64,000 bases of DNA from Sialis fuliginosa (taxonomy: Eukaryota; Arthropoda; Insecta; Megaloptera; Sialidae). Shown here one piece after another: positions 23,877 through 34,238 of the stretch. The translations under genes and the position numbers were made by a program. The stretch spans positions 18,103,638 through 18,167,637 of the forward strand of contig OY540815.1 in the NCBI GenBank assembly GCA_961205875.1, given 5' to 3'. Numbering within the stretch: the stretch's first letter is position 1; each line of letters starts with the position of its first letter. The notes under the pieces were generated by a model, which ran no database searches, had not been told where the DNA came from, and worked only from the letters and a program-made list of their open reading frames with translations.

Positions 23877-25613
23877 ATCTTACAAATTCAATAAGGGTAA
23901 CAAATAAACAAACAGTAATACATTAAAGAACATGGCATATATAATATACATGTTACAAATTCAAATAGGATGTATGTATTTAATTATATATAATTGATAT
24001 ACCGATAAATACTTTCACTTAAAACATTGATACTAGTTCAAGTACAATGTAATTACAAACTAACAGTAATTTAAAAATGCAAAATTTAACCTACACCGTA
24101 TATATTTCATAATATGATCATTATTTTCTCTAACTGGTTTTGATTTTAAGACTAACATTTCATAAAATGTTAGAATGGTCATTAACATTACATTTAATAT
24201 ATATAATAATGCATGTAGAATAGAATAGAAAAATACTGTATTTAGTAATATAAATTACATTACAGGAAAGTTTGAAGTGTACAATAAATTGTACCTATTA
24301 CATATTCTCTAATATAATATATGTATGTATTTAAAAAATAATATTAAAGGTAGGTCGGTCTTAGCGAGTCTGGTACCTCAAACTTACCTCCCTCCTACCA
24401 ACACAATATTACATTAAGTAACATTAATTAAACTATTTGTAGCACCTATAATGGGTTGAAGTTTTTTTATTTGCACCAGAGAATTTAAATTTCTTAATGG
24501 CAATAAAGTTTCCGATCTTTTCATAAGAGAAACTATTTGATTACTTTATCGCTTTCAAATTTCAATGCTTGTAATTTGTTCTTAAAAAATTATCATTTTT
24601 CTTACTGGAATTGGAGCTTAGTTTTTCACAGTGTGGCCGTCTGTCGCCCCTCCTGGCCTGATACTTTGCGGACGGTAACCCAATTTCTCCCCCCTTCTCT
24701 CGCCATAAAGCCGGTACTGATTAGACCTAATTATAAGTATAGATGTGTATTACTATGTCTACCTTATAACTCTGTTTATCTTTTATAATTATTTAATATT
24801 AACACCTTGATAATGTGATGCATCCTGTCAATTTTCTATTACCTTTATTCATTTTATCGAATGTGGGGAAATTTGTAGTAGTAAACATGTCCTTAATATG
24901 AAATTTCAAATTTAGATGAAAATTTTCACATTTTCAAGTACTGTTTAAATAAATTAACCTTCCCACCCTAATCTAGGACTACACAGGAACAAATTACTTG
25001 GTAAAAAAAAAACAATATTTTCTTAATACAAGAATACATACTCTTTTGTTTCTCTTTAAAACAATATTGTCGGACGAAAACAATAAATTCTCTGTTTGTA
25101 ATAATATTTCAAAAACAAACATTTTTTATGCGTGCACCAGATCAATAAAATGTGCTTATTTTCTTCTTTTTTTGGCGGCCATAATGTAGATAATATTAAT
25201 AATTCATATTTTTGAAGCTCGGCTATATGTTTAATATTTAAAATACTTCTATATAAATTATTCAATCATACACCTATGTTGAAATTATATTTGTTTGACT
25301 TTTGAATATTAAAATATCCTATATACTTAAGTGTGTATGAATGTACATGAACTTATTTAAATTTAAACAACAACATCCCATTCTCAGACACAAAACGAAC
25401 ACCACAAGACTGCGTGGTTTTAGTAAACAAAACGTACTTATTTTTTAATATTCCAGACATGATTTGTACAGTGGTGGACCAAGGAGAGGCGATCAAGGTA
25501 ATATCCCTTCGATGTTTTATACCAGCCATGAAAAAAACTTTGTAAAAGGATTGATTATGTTGAAACAATTTATCGACATAATTTGGCTAGTGATTTTTTT
25601 CTCGAAATATATA
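23877..25613. other. AT-rich intergenic stretch
   Basis: No gene is supported. A less AT-rich patch at 24630-24720 (GTGTGGCCGTCTGTCGCCCC onward) and an open minus-strand stretch at 25370-25560 have no recognisable protein similarity. Confidence 0.3.
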
Positions 25614-25941
25614 TAAGGTACTGGGACCAATCTTGGATATGACCCCAGTAATGGCTATTTTTAAATTAAATGTACTGAATTAGAAATATTTGTTAATATT
25701 TGATTACTACCATTTCTGAATATATTAATCTATATACATTTAACTGTCTTACAGCGTGATTTGATGACAATCGGCCAATAGGTATCAAAATGGTGGACAT
25801 TTAAACTAATTATTAGTATAATTTATTTATTAATTATGATTTACATTGTTTTATTAGTAACATGAGTTCATGAGAATTACAAAAATCACAAAAACAGTAA
25901 ATCTTGCTCTTATAGCGGCCATAACTGGTGCCAGTACCTTA
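25614..25941 (-). mobile_element. TIR element family P, copy 5, internally deleted
   Basis: Ends TAAGGTACTGGGACCAATCT and ACTGGTGCCAGTACCTTA, 328 bp. The interior jump joins the TTTACATTG block to the TTGTTTTATTAGTAACATG block. The two parent blocks share TTGTTT, so the deletion has 6-bp junction microhomology. Confidence 0.85.
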
Positions 25942-25966
25942 TATGTAAGTAAACACTGAAAACCTT

Positions 25967-26277
25967 ACATATTATAAAACGCAATGCCTCACTGTCTATC
26001 TGTCTGTCCGTTAGTGCGCTTATTACGCAAGAACCACTTATCCGATTTACGTGTTTTTTTTTATTCATTAATACATATGTTCTTTGCCCAGATTTTAGTA
26101 TACATTTTGTTACATTAAGTAACATAAGGAATATACAGTGACGATAATAGTAATTCAAGTCGGAAAAAAGTTTGCCGCCAGCGCGCTCTTTTGCAATACG
26201 CTGCATAAACTGTTAAATATTGAACAAAATAATGTAGTAAATAATAACTTTTATATTTAAGCGAGCGAAGCCGCTAT
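25967..26277 (-). repeat. Repeat family A, short copy (A3)
   Basis: The inverse orientation puts the tail (CTGTCTATCTGTCTGTCCG) on the left and the head GCGAGCGAAGCCGCT on the right. Between them are CGATTTACGTG, GTAACATAAGG and GACGATAATAG. It is about 310 bp and holds at most part of one unit of the 363-880 array. It starts 26 bp after family P copy 5. Confidence 0.65.
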
Positions 26278-26439
26278 TTATTAACAAATCTTTTAAAAAC
26301 GTAACTACCCTAAGCTGGATCCAGTTATAAAAAAGTCTTATTGATTATTTTTTATTACATTCTCCTGCCTCACATCCCTTCATCAAACTATTTACCTACT
26401 CCTGAACTATATTGTTATTATTATACTCCCTCTTTCTAT

Positions 26440-26712
26440 AATAATCTGGATCCCCCTCTGAATCGGTGTCCTTTATTTTTTCGAGGAGCACTGCGTAAGT
26501 TGTATCCTTTAACCAGACGAGTGTTTATGACCTTCTGTGCGTGTTAGTGTGTGTATGTGTATATGTGTATGAAAGTGTGTGTGTGTGTGTGTGTCACCTT
26601 GATCCAGATTGTGCAGAATACAGCCTCGCTCTCAAATCTCGCCAAAGGAGCGCCGGTGACGGGCGAATAAACGGTCATTCACCGCTCATATGCCAACTTT
26701 CGGAATTAGAAC
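26440..26712. other. Mixed (TG)n microsatellite and GC-richer segment
   Basis: An interrupted TG repeat spans about 26537-26594. It is followed by a GC-richer block (GAGCGCCGGTGACGGGCGAA). Overlapping open frames here arise from the repeat. No domain is recognised. Confidence 0.4.
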
Positions 26713-27072
26713 GTGGCAGAAAAACACTCTTCGAATATGATCTATTTATTTTGTGCGTGGTGCCGCAATTGGTTCAATGATTTATACTACTTTTTACTTG
26801 CAATTAGTGCTGTATGGAACTTTAACCATGAGATTATTCTTAATTCGACAGTGGGTAGAGATAAAAAGAATTATTCCTGGCATATATCTGTAGGCTCTGT
26901 TCATACAAGATAAATATTTATTTGAATGTGTGAGTCGATTTGTATTAATACAGTAAAAAAGTTTATATTTTTTTAGAATTTTTGACTATTTATTTGTTAC
27001 TTAATCCACAGTTTCTCCGTTTTCCCAGTAGTATTTATTACTATTAAAAATCTTAAATTGGGTACAATTATA

Positions 27073-27460
27073 CAGTGTATTCCAAGTTGACTAAGACATA
27101 GGAAATTTAACATGGGGACAATTAGAAATGTTGTAGTAACCTTTGGTCAAATTTAACGAAGTGTGATTGGTGCATTTTGAAATGCCGCCTCGAAACTATC
27201 TGATAAATTTTAAATAATCAATAGTATTTTGTTCTCAACTTTAATTTCAATAATTTAAGCATCCTAAATAAAATTGTAATAATATTTTTTGGCAGATATA
27301 AATTTGAAAACAAAATACTAATTACTATTTTATTAAATTTTGTGGCGGCATTTCAAAATGCACCAATCAAACATCGTTAAATTTGACCAAAGGTTACTAC
27401 AACACTTCTAATTTTCCCCATGTTAAATTTCCTATGTCTTAATCAACTTGGAATATACTG
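27073..27460. mobile_element. Mariner-type MITE with about 118-bp terminal inverted repeats
   Basis: The element reads CAGTGTATTCCAAGTTGACT at the left and its inverse ATCAACTTGGAATATACTG at the right, flanked by TA at 27071-27072 and 27461-27462. The arms continue in step through CATGGGGACAATTAGAA, GTAGTAACCTTTGGTCAAAT and CATTTTGAAATGCCGCC. 388 bp, no transposase. A TA duplication and CAG start fit the Tc1/mariner group. Confidence 0.88.
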
Positions 27461-27480
27461 TATAAATAATTTGTGTAGAA

Positions 27481-27705
27481 GGTGCATATTGCTGATCCTG
27501 TCTCACCAACAAGAAAAACGCATAAGGTACGCAAGGATCGCACAAGTCAAGAGTACACAAAATCCAGGAATTATCAATGAAGATCCAGGAAAGTCAATGC
27601 GCTCCATAGTAAAAGAACTGCAGATATCGGATGCAACGGTTTGCAATATTATTGTTAAACATATCAGATACAGATCGAATGTTCTTAGAAGAGGCCAGTT
27701 TTAGT
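27481..27705 (+). pseudogene. Mariner-type transposase N-terminal fragment
   Basis: A 75-codon stretch contains the helix-turn-helix signature of mariner-like transposases, with SMRSIVKELQISDATVCNII followed by YRSNVLRRGQF. Family members read 'NPxRSMRxxAxELxIS...YxSYxLRRGQ' at this place, just before the catalytic domain. The frame stops directly after RRGQF, and no DDD catalytic region follows, so this is a truncated relic. The upstream part (DPVSPTRKTHKVRKDRT) reads better in another frame, indicating a frameshift near 27540. It lies 20 bp from a mariner-type MITE, but the two need not belong together. Confidence 0.7.
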
Positions 27706-28121
27706 AAAATATCACCAATTTATCGCACGTACCCTGTACATCCCACAATCAACATTTTGAAATCTACACGGAAATATAAGATATTCGAGAAAACTTCAAC
27801 TAACATTTTTTGCATAAATTCATTTATTACACAAATTAAAAAAAACTTTCATTTCTTGTTCTTGACTATCGTACAAGAAACATAATAAAATTGATAGTAA
27901 ATTTTATAAAAAATGAAACAGTATTAATCACTCCTGCACATATGATGGCTATTTATGTGAATGTTACTCATTAATAATGTCTAAGTCAAGTGCTAGTAAA
28001 ATGAATGTGAATTATCTAAGAAAACAGACAGCTGAATGTCATAAAACACGAAATAAAAAATACGCTGCAATTAACAGCTGTTCGAATTGTTCTGACACGT
28101 TATTGTTGATTTGAAAATATA

Positions 28122-28357
28122 CAGGGTATTACAAATAAATGTCGAGATTTTTAAGGGCATAAAATACAGATTAAAAAGATTAGTTAATATGGGTAGGAGT
28201 AGTTCCATATTGTTCCATATAACCTCCACCAAAAGTTATTTTGAAAGCGTCATCTGATGTCCCCCTTTAAGCCCTTCAACTTTTGTTTGAAACCTTTTGT
28301 TCTATCTTGTTTTATTTTTGAAAAATAACCCTAGAATGGTTCAAATGGAACAACCTG
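28122..28357. mobile_element. Small mariner-like relic with TA-flanked ends
   Basis: CAGGGTATTACAAATAA after TA at the left and GGTTCAAATGGAACAACCTG before TA at the right are imperfect inverted repeats of about 20 bp. 236 bp, no coding capacity. Confidence 0.5.
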
Positions 28358-28599
28358 TATATTTCATTTATCGAAGATGTAAATCAGGTATCAATAGAAG
28401 AGTTTGTTCACAAACCATGTTTAAAAACTTTTTACTAATAGAGGAACGCTCAACTGATGTTTTGGTGGATTTATATATTAAAAATAATTTAAATATATTA
28501 AATTTGAAAAATGTTAGATTTTCTTGAGACTTTAAGTACTGTTCTATGTATTATGTTAAAAATTAGCATTTTATTATGAAAATAATGTGAATATGAAAG

Positions 28600-28956
28600 C
28601 CTAGCTGACTCGAATGACCTTAAAATTTTCGAGGGATGCACATAAATAAAAATAATAAAAATCATATGCAGTAGTAAGGTAAAAAATATACCCCCTATCT
28701 CGCATAGAAGCCGTGATATTTATGATTTTGTATAGTAAAAAAATTAAATATTTCGTTCTCTCTCACAGATGAAGGGTTGTATAATTATTTTGTATTATAA
28801 AATTTGTTTTAACAATTAAAATTAAATTAAAATTAGTTAAGTTACATAAATAAAGTAATGTTTTAAATATTATTGTAAAGAAACACCCGATACTTAAAAA
28901 ATATAAAACAAAATTTTTTTCGTATGTGACCGCGGGCCGTAAATTGGCCAGCCCTG
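28600..28956 (+). mobile_element. hAT-like element, 3' part
   Basis: The right end is GCGGGCCGTAAATTGGCC followed by AGCCCTG. The interior shares CTTAAAATTTTCGAGGGATG and GATGAAGGGTTGTATAAT with 15708-16020 in the same orientation. The 5' end is worn away. Confidence 0.55.
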
Positions 28957-30377
28957 CATGCCTTACGCCATAAAAATATAACAGCCAATTTATGTATATT
29001 TACTTTTAAATCTTTTCTTAATCAGTATTTCTTAATATTTTTTGTAAGTGATTATAATATCCAAAAAAAAATTGAAAGTCGTTATATATTTTTAACTGTT
29101 TTTTAATTAAATTAAAAAAAAGATTATGAAATTCCCGGTTCGAAAACCTCTATTCTTAAATTTCTAATATTTTTTTCAACTTCCGAGAATATAATGACTA
29201 AAGTGAAGATAATAAAATGTGGTTGAAATTAATCATAGAAAGGATATATTGTTTCCCATCTCTTGTTTTCTAGAAAGGTATAACAAACATGTATATTAGC
29301 ACGTTCTTTAATACAACAATACGAGAATTTTTATATATCAACTTTTTTATACAAACATAAATTTCTTCGAATTTTATTTGCTACAAAAAGTATGTTCACC
29401 TACATACATGCATTTAAAAAAAATTTCCTTCTAATGATCATACATTTATTTTATTGTATATCCTTTCAGGTCAAAGGTGGGCCAAAAATTATTTTTGTAG
29501 TAAAGGAGTAGTGACATTCTTCGCCCCTTATCTTAAAAACTGATCCTTGTCATAAGTCATGTATGAAAAATTTTTCCGAACTCCAAATCTTATGGATGAT
29601 CAATCTTAGCGTTTATGGAACATATAAACATTTTTAATTTTTGCACCAATTAAATTTAAGTTCAAGTCAAGTGACTGACTCATCAACGCCCAGCCCAAAC
29701 CCTAGATCTAGTAACTAACTTATACATACCTACATTTTATAAAGGTGAATTTCAAGCAAAATATTCTATTATTAAAATAAAAATAGACCTGTGTTACGAT
29801 TCAACCTTAAAAGAAGTTAAAAAGAAACTAAAAGTACAGAATATAAATGATAATAAAAATAAATACAACGCGAGCGAAGCCGCGGGTGGGCTGCTAGTTA
29901 CATATAAAAGTTACAAATCTCAAAAAACATATCTACATAAATAATTAAATTCAAAATTTTGACATTGATACTTACCTAAATCTAGCACAAGAATTAACAT
30001 TCATATTATTATAATATTTATGTACCAAAATAAACCAACAATAAATAGCATAGACCAGTTAGTATGTAAACTTATAATATGTAGATACCCATTAGTTATA
30101 ACCTTGATATGTTTAAACACCGAAATTATCTTGAGCGAACTCTGATTTCGTCTAACAATTAGAACGTGGTATCAATTATCTTAATTAAAACTTAATTTTA
30201 AGGTATGATTACTTTTCTTTACAGTATTTAGCTTCAAATTAAATTTCAGACTTTAAATTATTACTTAATAGTATATAAAAAATATCGAGTTTACAGTTCC
30301 GCAATGATCCTTGAATCATTCTAGTCTCTTCGTGTAACTTATGTCTTCTTAGTTATGATTCTTCGACTTAAAATATA
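28957..30377. other. AT-rich intergenic stretch with a family A head
   Basis: GCGAGCGAAGCCGCGGGTGG then GCTGCTAGT (29870-29898) is the inverted head of repeat family A. No body of the repeat can be followed with confidence. No gene is seen. Confidence 0.4.
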
Positions 30378-30845
30378 TAAGGTTCTGGCACCAATCTTAG
30401 ATATGACCCCAGTAATGGCTATGTTTTAATTAATTTGATTACTACCATTTCTGAATATTAATCTATATACATTTAACTGTCTTACAAAATGGTGGACATT
30501 TAAACTAATTATTCGTATAATTAATTTATTAATAATTATATTATCATAGCAACTACTTTACATTGTTTCAAAGACGATTCTTTCTTTTATAACGTTTGTG
30601 TCGTAGTACTTATCATTTTGTAATCATTACTTCATCCAATACTGGAGAAAAAACATAAACAAAATAAAAGGCTATAATTTAAAAAACAAACTATATTTGC
30701 GGTCTTTGGTAATTAAATTAATTAAATAAAGAGTTCCTTGTTTTATTAGTAACATAAGTTCATGAGAATTGCAAAAAGAAGCCCGTCAATCACAAAAACA
30801 GTAAACTTTGTTGTTATAGCGGCCATAACTGGTGTCAGTACCTTA
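30378..30845 (-). mobile_element. TIR element family P, copy 6, several internal deletions
   Basis: Ends TAAGGTTCTGGCACCAATCT and ACTGGTGTCAGTACCTTA, 468 bp. Relative to copy 4 it lacks the GTACTGAATTAGAAATATTT block and the CGTGATTTGATGACAATC block. Confidence 0.82.
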
Positions 30846-31508
30846 CATGTCTTACAACAATTTTAAAAATTTGGCTGGATACCTATAACAACAGTGTTAA
30901 ATAACAATGATGGTACCCCCCCCCCCCTCAATGCGGGTAAAAAAGACATTGATACAAAAATTTTACTTGCAACTTAACACATACCTATTATATTATCCAT
31001 AATGAATTGTAATTGAAAATATTTCAACGTTAATAATATTTCACATAAAAACTTACCCGATACACAATGTAGGTTATCAGGTACTGTATATCTCTATAAC
31101 AGGTGTACATAAATTCCAGTATTTTAAAACAATACAAAATAAATTAAATATCTGCATACATGTGTTATTTTAATGCCTATAAACAACAGTCCCGTCTTAA
31201 TGGCTGTATGCATTTTATTATTTTTTTTGTGATGACTATAATATACACAAAATGATTCGTGTAGGTATATAAATACATTTATGAACATAACAAAAAATAC
31301 ATAAAAAATTATATGTTTTAGTTTTATTGACTTTAAATAAATACCCAAATATCTCAAATTAATTCATTCAAAAAAATAAATAAAAAAAAATAATGCTCCA
31401 TAATATGTAGATATATACATTAACAAAAATATTTTTTCAAGGATAAAATTAACGTAAAAATGTAAGTACCTACACGAAAAGAAATTTCTACTAAAAATCA
31501 CCGTGCTT
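30846..31508. other. AT-rich intergenic stretch
   Basis: No gene is seen. A 12-base C run lies at 30916-30927. Confidence 0.3.
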
Positions 31509-31679
31509 CAGTGGAGTAGTAACGGTGGGGGGGGGGCACCCCTCGAAATATTCAATGTTCTAAAAAAACATATGTTTTGAGAAAACGGAAGTTCAAAATA
31601 CCTTCAAAAATTTAACTCATATGTATTTATCCCCCCCTCCTCCCCCCCCCCCCCGAAAAGTTTTCCTACTACGCCATTG
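31509..31679. mobile_element. 171-bp hAT MITE with perfect 8-bp target duplication
   Basis: CAGTGGAGTAGTAACGG opens and CCTACTACGCCATTG closes as inverted repeats. The flanks are ccgtgctt at 31501-31508 and again at 31680-31687. A 10-base G run (31527-31536) sits in the left arm and C runs (31631-31637 and 31642-31654) sit in the right arm at about mirrored positions, so the arms can pair. No transposase. Confidence 0.92.
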
Positions 31680-31774
31680 CCGTGCTTATCCTATAATCGG
31701 GGTGCGAACGACCATTCCCTGTCAATTTTATTATAAATATCTATGCAATTGATTTTTGTTCCAGAATTTTTACT

Positions 31775-31895
31775 AAACAGCACGGTAAATTACAGTTCAA
31801 TTTTACTGTGCTGCATCACTTAATTTTTTTCATGCTATATACTGTAACTTTATAGTTTAGCTGTTTTTAGATTTTTTACCGTGCTGTCAATATAC
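31775..31895. repeat. Inverted repeat around GCACGGTAAA
   Basis: ACAGCACGGTAAATTACAG near 31778 is mirrored by TTTACTGTGCTG near 31803 and again by TTTTTACCGTGCTGTCA near 31876. This makes a small foldback of unknown class. Confidence 0.45.
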
Positions 31896-34116
31896 TTTTG
31901 TGGTTTTATTTTCATAAGCTACGTTGGTAAAACTGTGCCCTTTTGGAAGTAACTTTTACTGGGAATCTGGGAAGTTGGCAGTTATTTGAAATATATATTT
32001 GTTGCATTTGTGTTGAACGTTATGATGACGTGTTACGAAGAGTTGTTTTCTATTTTAAATACATTTTTTTGTGTTATTGTAATTTTGAATTATAATATAG
32101 TAAACATAAACAGATGACAACATGCACTAAAAATAACCTCTTTGCCAATTCATTGAACTAAAAATAATAAGATGTTTGTTGTTCTCCAAAAATGAACAAC
32201 CCTCGATTTATATTCGCAGCCCAACATTTCGTCATTCTTTATACTTATTTATAAATTTTAGTATTATTATACAAAATAGATTTTATAAAAGCCCCAACAA
32301 TGTTTACTTTAGATAGTTTCAGGAAATATATGATTTTCAATAACGTACCTTTTAATTAGGCATTAGACTTTTTACCCTTTACTATCGAGGTCAACATGAG
32401 ATCAATGAAAATCTATATCTTATGTTATATCATTTTTTTTTTTAATTTTAATGCAATTATGTAATTAGATTTAAAATTCATTATACTTTCCAAAAGATAT
32501 AATCAAAACTATAATAATTTGTCATACATAAAAAATAGATAAAACAGGTCACAGCTCTCTTTATTTTATCTCAATTAGTACAGTAAAAAAATTGACGAAT
32601 TTTCACATATTTATATTATGTTATGTATAGGTATAAAACTATTTCTATGCCAATTTTCGTTGATAAGAGATTTTTTTTAAATTCTTAATGTACTGTATGT
32701 AGTAGGCTGTTTTTTAGCAATCAAGAATATTAGTGCTGCAACTCAAACCTTAAGAGAGTAACCGGCAAGATCGAGATAACTCTTTCTGTCCCATAATAAT
32801 CGAAAGTACAATACTTTGAACAAAAATTACCCGAAATTAAATATGTTAAACTAAAATAATTATATATTTAATAACAAATAAATAAATAAATAGTACCTAT
32901 TTATCTTCTTCCATAATGTGCTATTTACGAGCACACCCTGTACAGTCTTTTGATTATATCATTCATATATTGTTTTTAAAATCTGATTGTGAGTATAGCA
33001 TACTGATTTCAGCTTCGAAATTTTTTTAAAACGATATTTCCATTTAAACATTCCATATTGACCCCTTGTCGCCCTTTAAAAAATATACAAAAGTATGATT
33101 TTGAAAATTATTTAAGTTTTAAATGTGGTGTTTGTTACTTTTTAGCAAAAAAAATTAAATCTGTAAAAAAATTAGAAAATATTAAAGGAATGTTATTCAT
33201 AATTCAAAGTAATATAAAATTTGTTTTTTATTGTATACAAAACATGTCATATAACAAATGTACAAATACAATATTGTTCTCTTTACATTTAACTGGAAAC
33301 AAAATGTATAACAAAACTTAAATAAGTAAATTTATATATTATTTTGAAATACACAAAGTACCATGAATAAAAAATCTTAATTTTTGTAAATTACAATTTC
33401 GATGTTTATGTTAAATTGCAACTACATCAAGCCAAAAGAATGAAATATTGCTTCTTCCAATTATATATGATATAAATAATATTTTTATTATACATGTTTA
33501 AATTATACTATTCCTCGAAATAATAATTATTTGATAAAATTATTATGAAAAGAAATATTACATATATGAAATAAATAATAAATAAGTTATACAGATTTCC
33601 AAAATATTCTGAATACATTTTCTGTAAACAGTACAATTATTGCATATCTTAAATAAATTTTATCCATCAGTCATTTTTACTATTATTTACATTTAAGTAT
33701 AATTTATATAAACTAATATGGACGTACAAACATAAATTTTAATTATCATTTACAATGCAATTTAAGTTTCTGATTTTTGCTTAAGTTGAAACTGATTATA
33801 AATTAATTAAACATACATACATATGTTATTTGTCTGAAAAGTTAATATGATATAAATATTCAAATGATTTATTTGAAATAAATATTAGATAAATGGAATG
33901 TCACTTATATGTATAAATAAATTATTCGTTTCTAACATAATTAATTATTGCAAAATATCTTATAAATATTATATACTTTTGCAGCAATCAATTTGGTAGA
34001 ATAAATTATTGTTAACCAAAACTAAACCAAGTTTAAATGAAGAGTATATTCTGATTAATAAAGTAATCAAAACAACGCATACAAAATTACAAAAAGTGAA
34101 AGTGTCCAAGCATATA
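31896..34116. other. AT-rich intergenic stretch upstream of the Larp6 3' end
   Basis: No gene is supported. GAGCACACCCTGTA at about 32920-32933 resembles an isolated mariner-type inverse end. Open frames such as the one at 33058-33321 are low-complexity products of AT-rich DNA. Confidence 0.35.
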
Positions 34117-34122
34117 TTTATT
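34117..34122 (-). promoter_or_regulatory. Candidate poly(A) signal for Larp6
   Basis: TTTATT on the plus strand is AATAAA on the minus strand, about 120 bases beyond the Larp6 stop codon. It is the nearest canonical signal I see, but AATAAA is frequent by chance in this AT-rich DNA. Confidence 0.4.
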
Positions 34123-34238
34123 TAAAGTCGGTCTGATTTTGGTTTAGGACGGATAACACATCACTAGCGGTTTGAGTAACCACTTAAAGTACTTAAATTT
34201 ATAAAACTATACAACACAGCCACTGTTCGGAGGAAAAG

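Noticed and set aside
26541-26780. Frame rich in VCVCVYVY
   Set aside because: Direct translation of the TG microsatellite.
33058-33321. 87-codon plus-strand frame
   Set aside because: Low-complexity, lysine/phenylalanine-rich product of AT-rich DNA with no recognisable motif.
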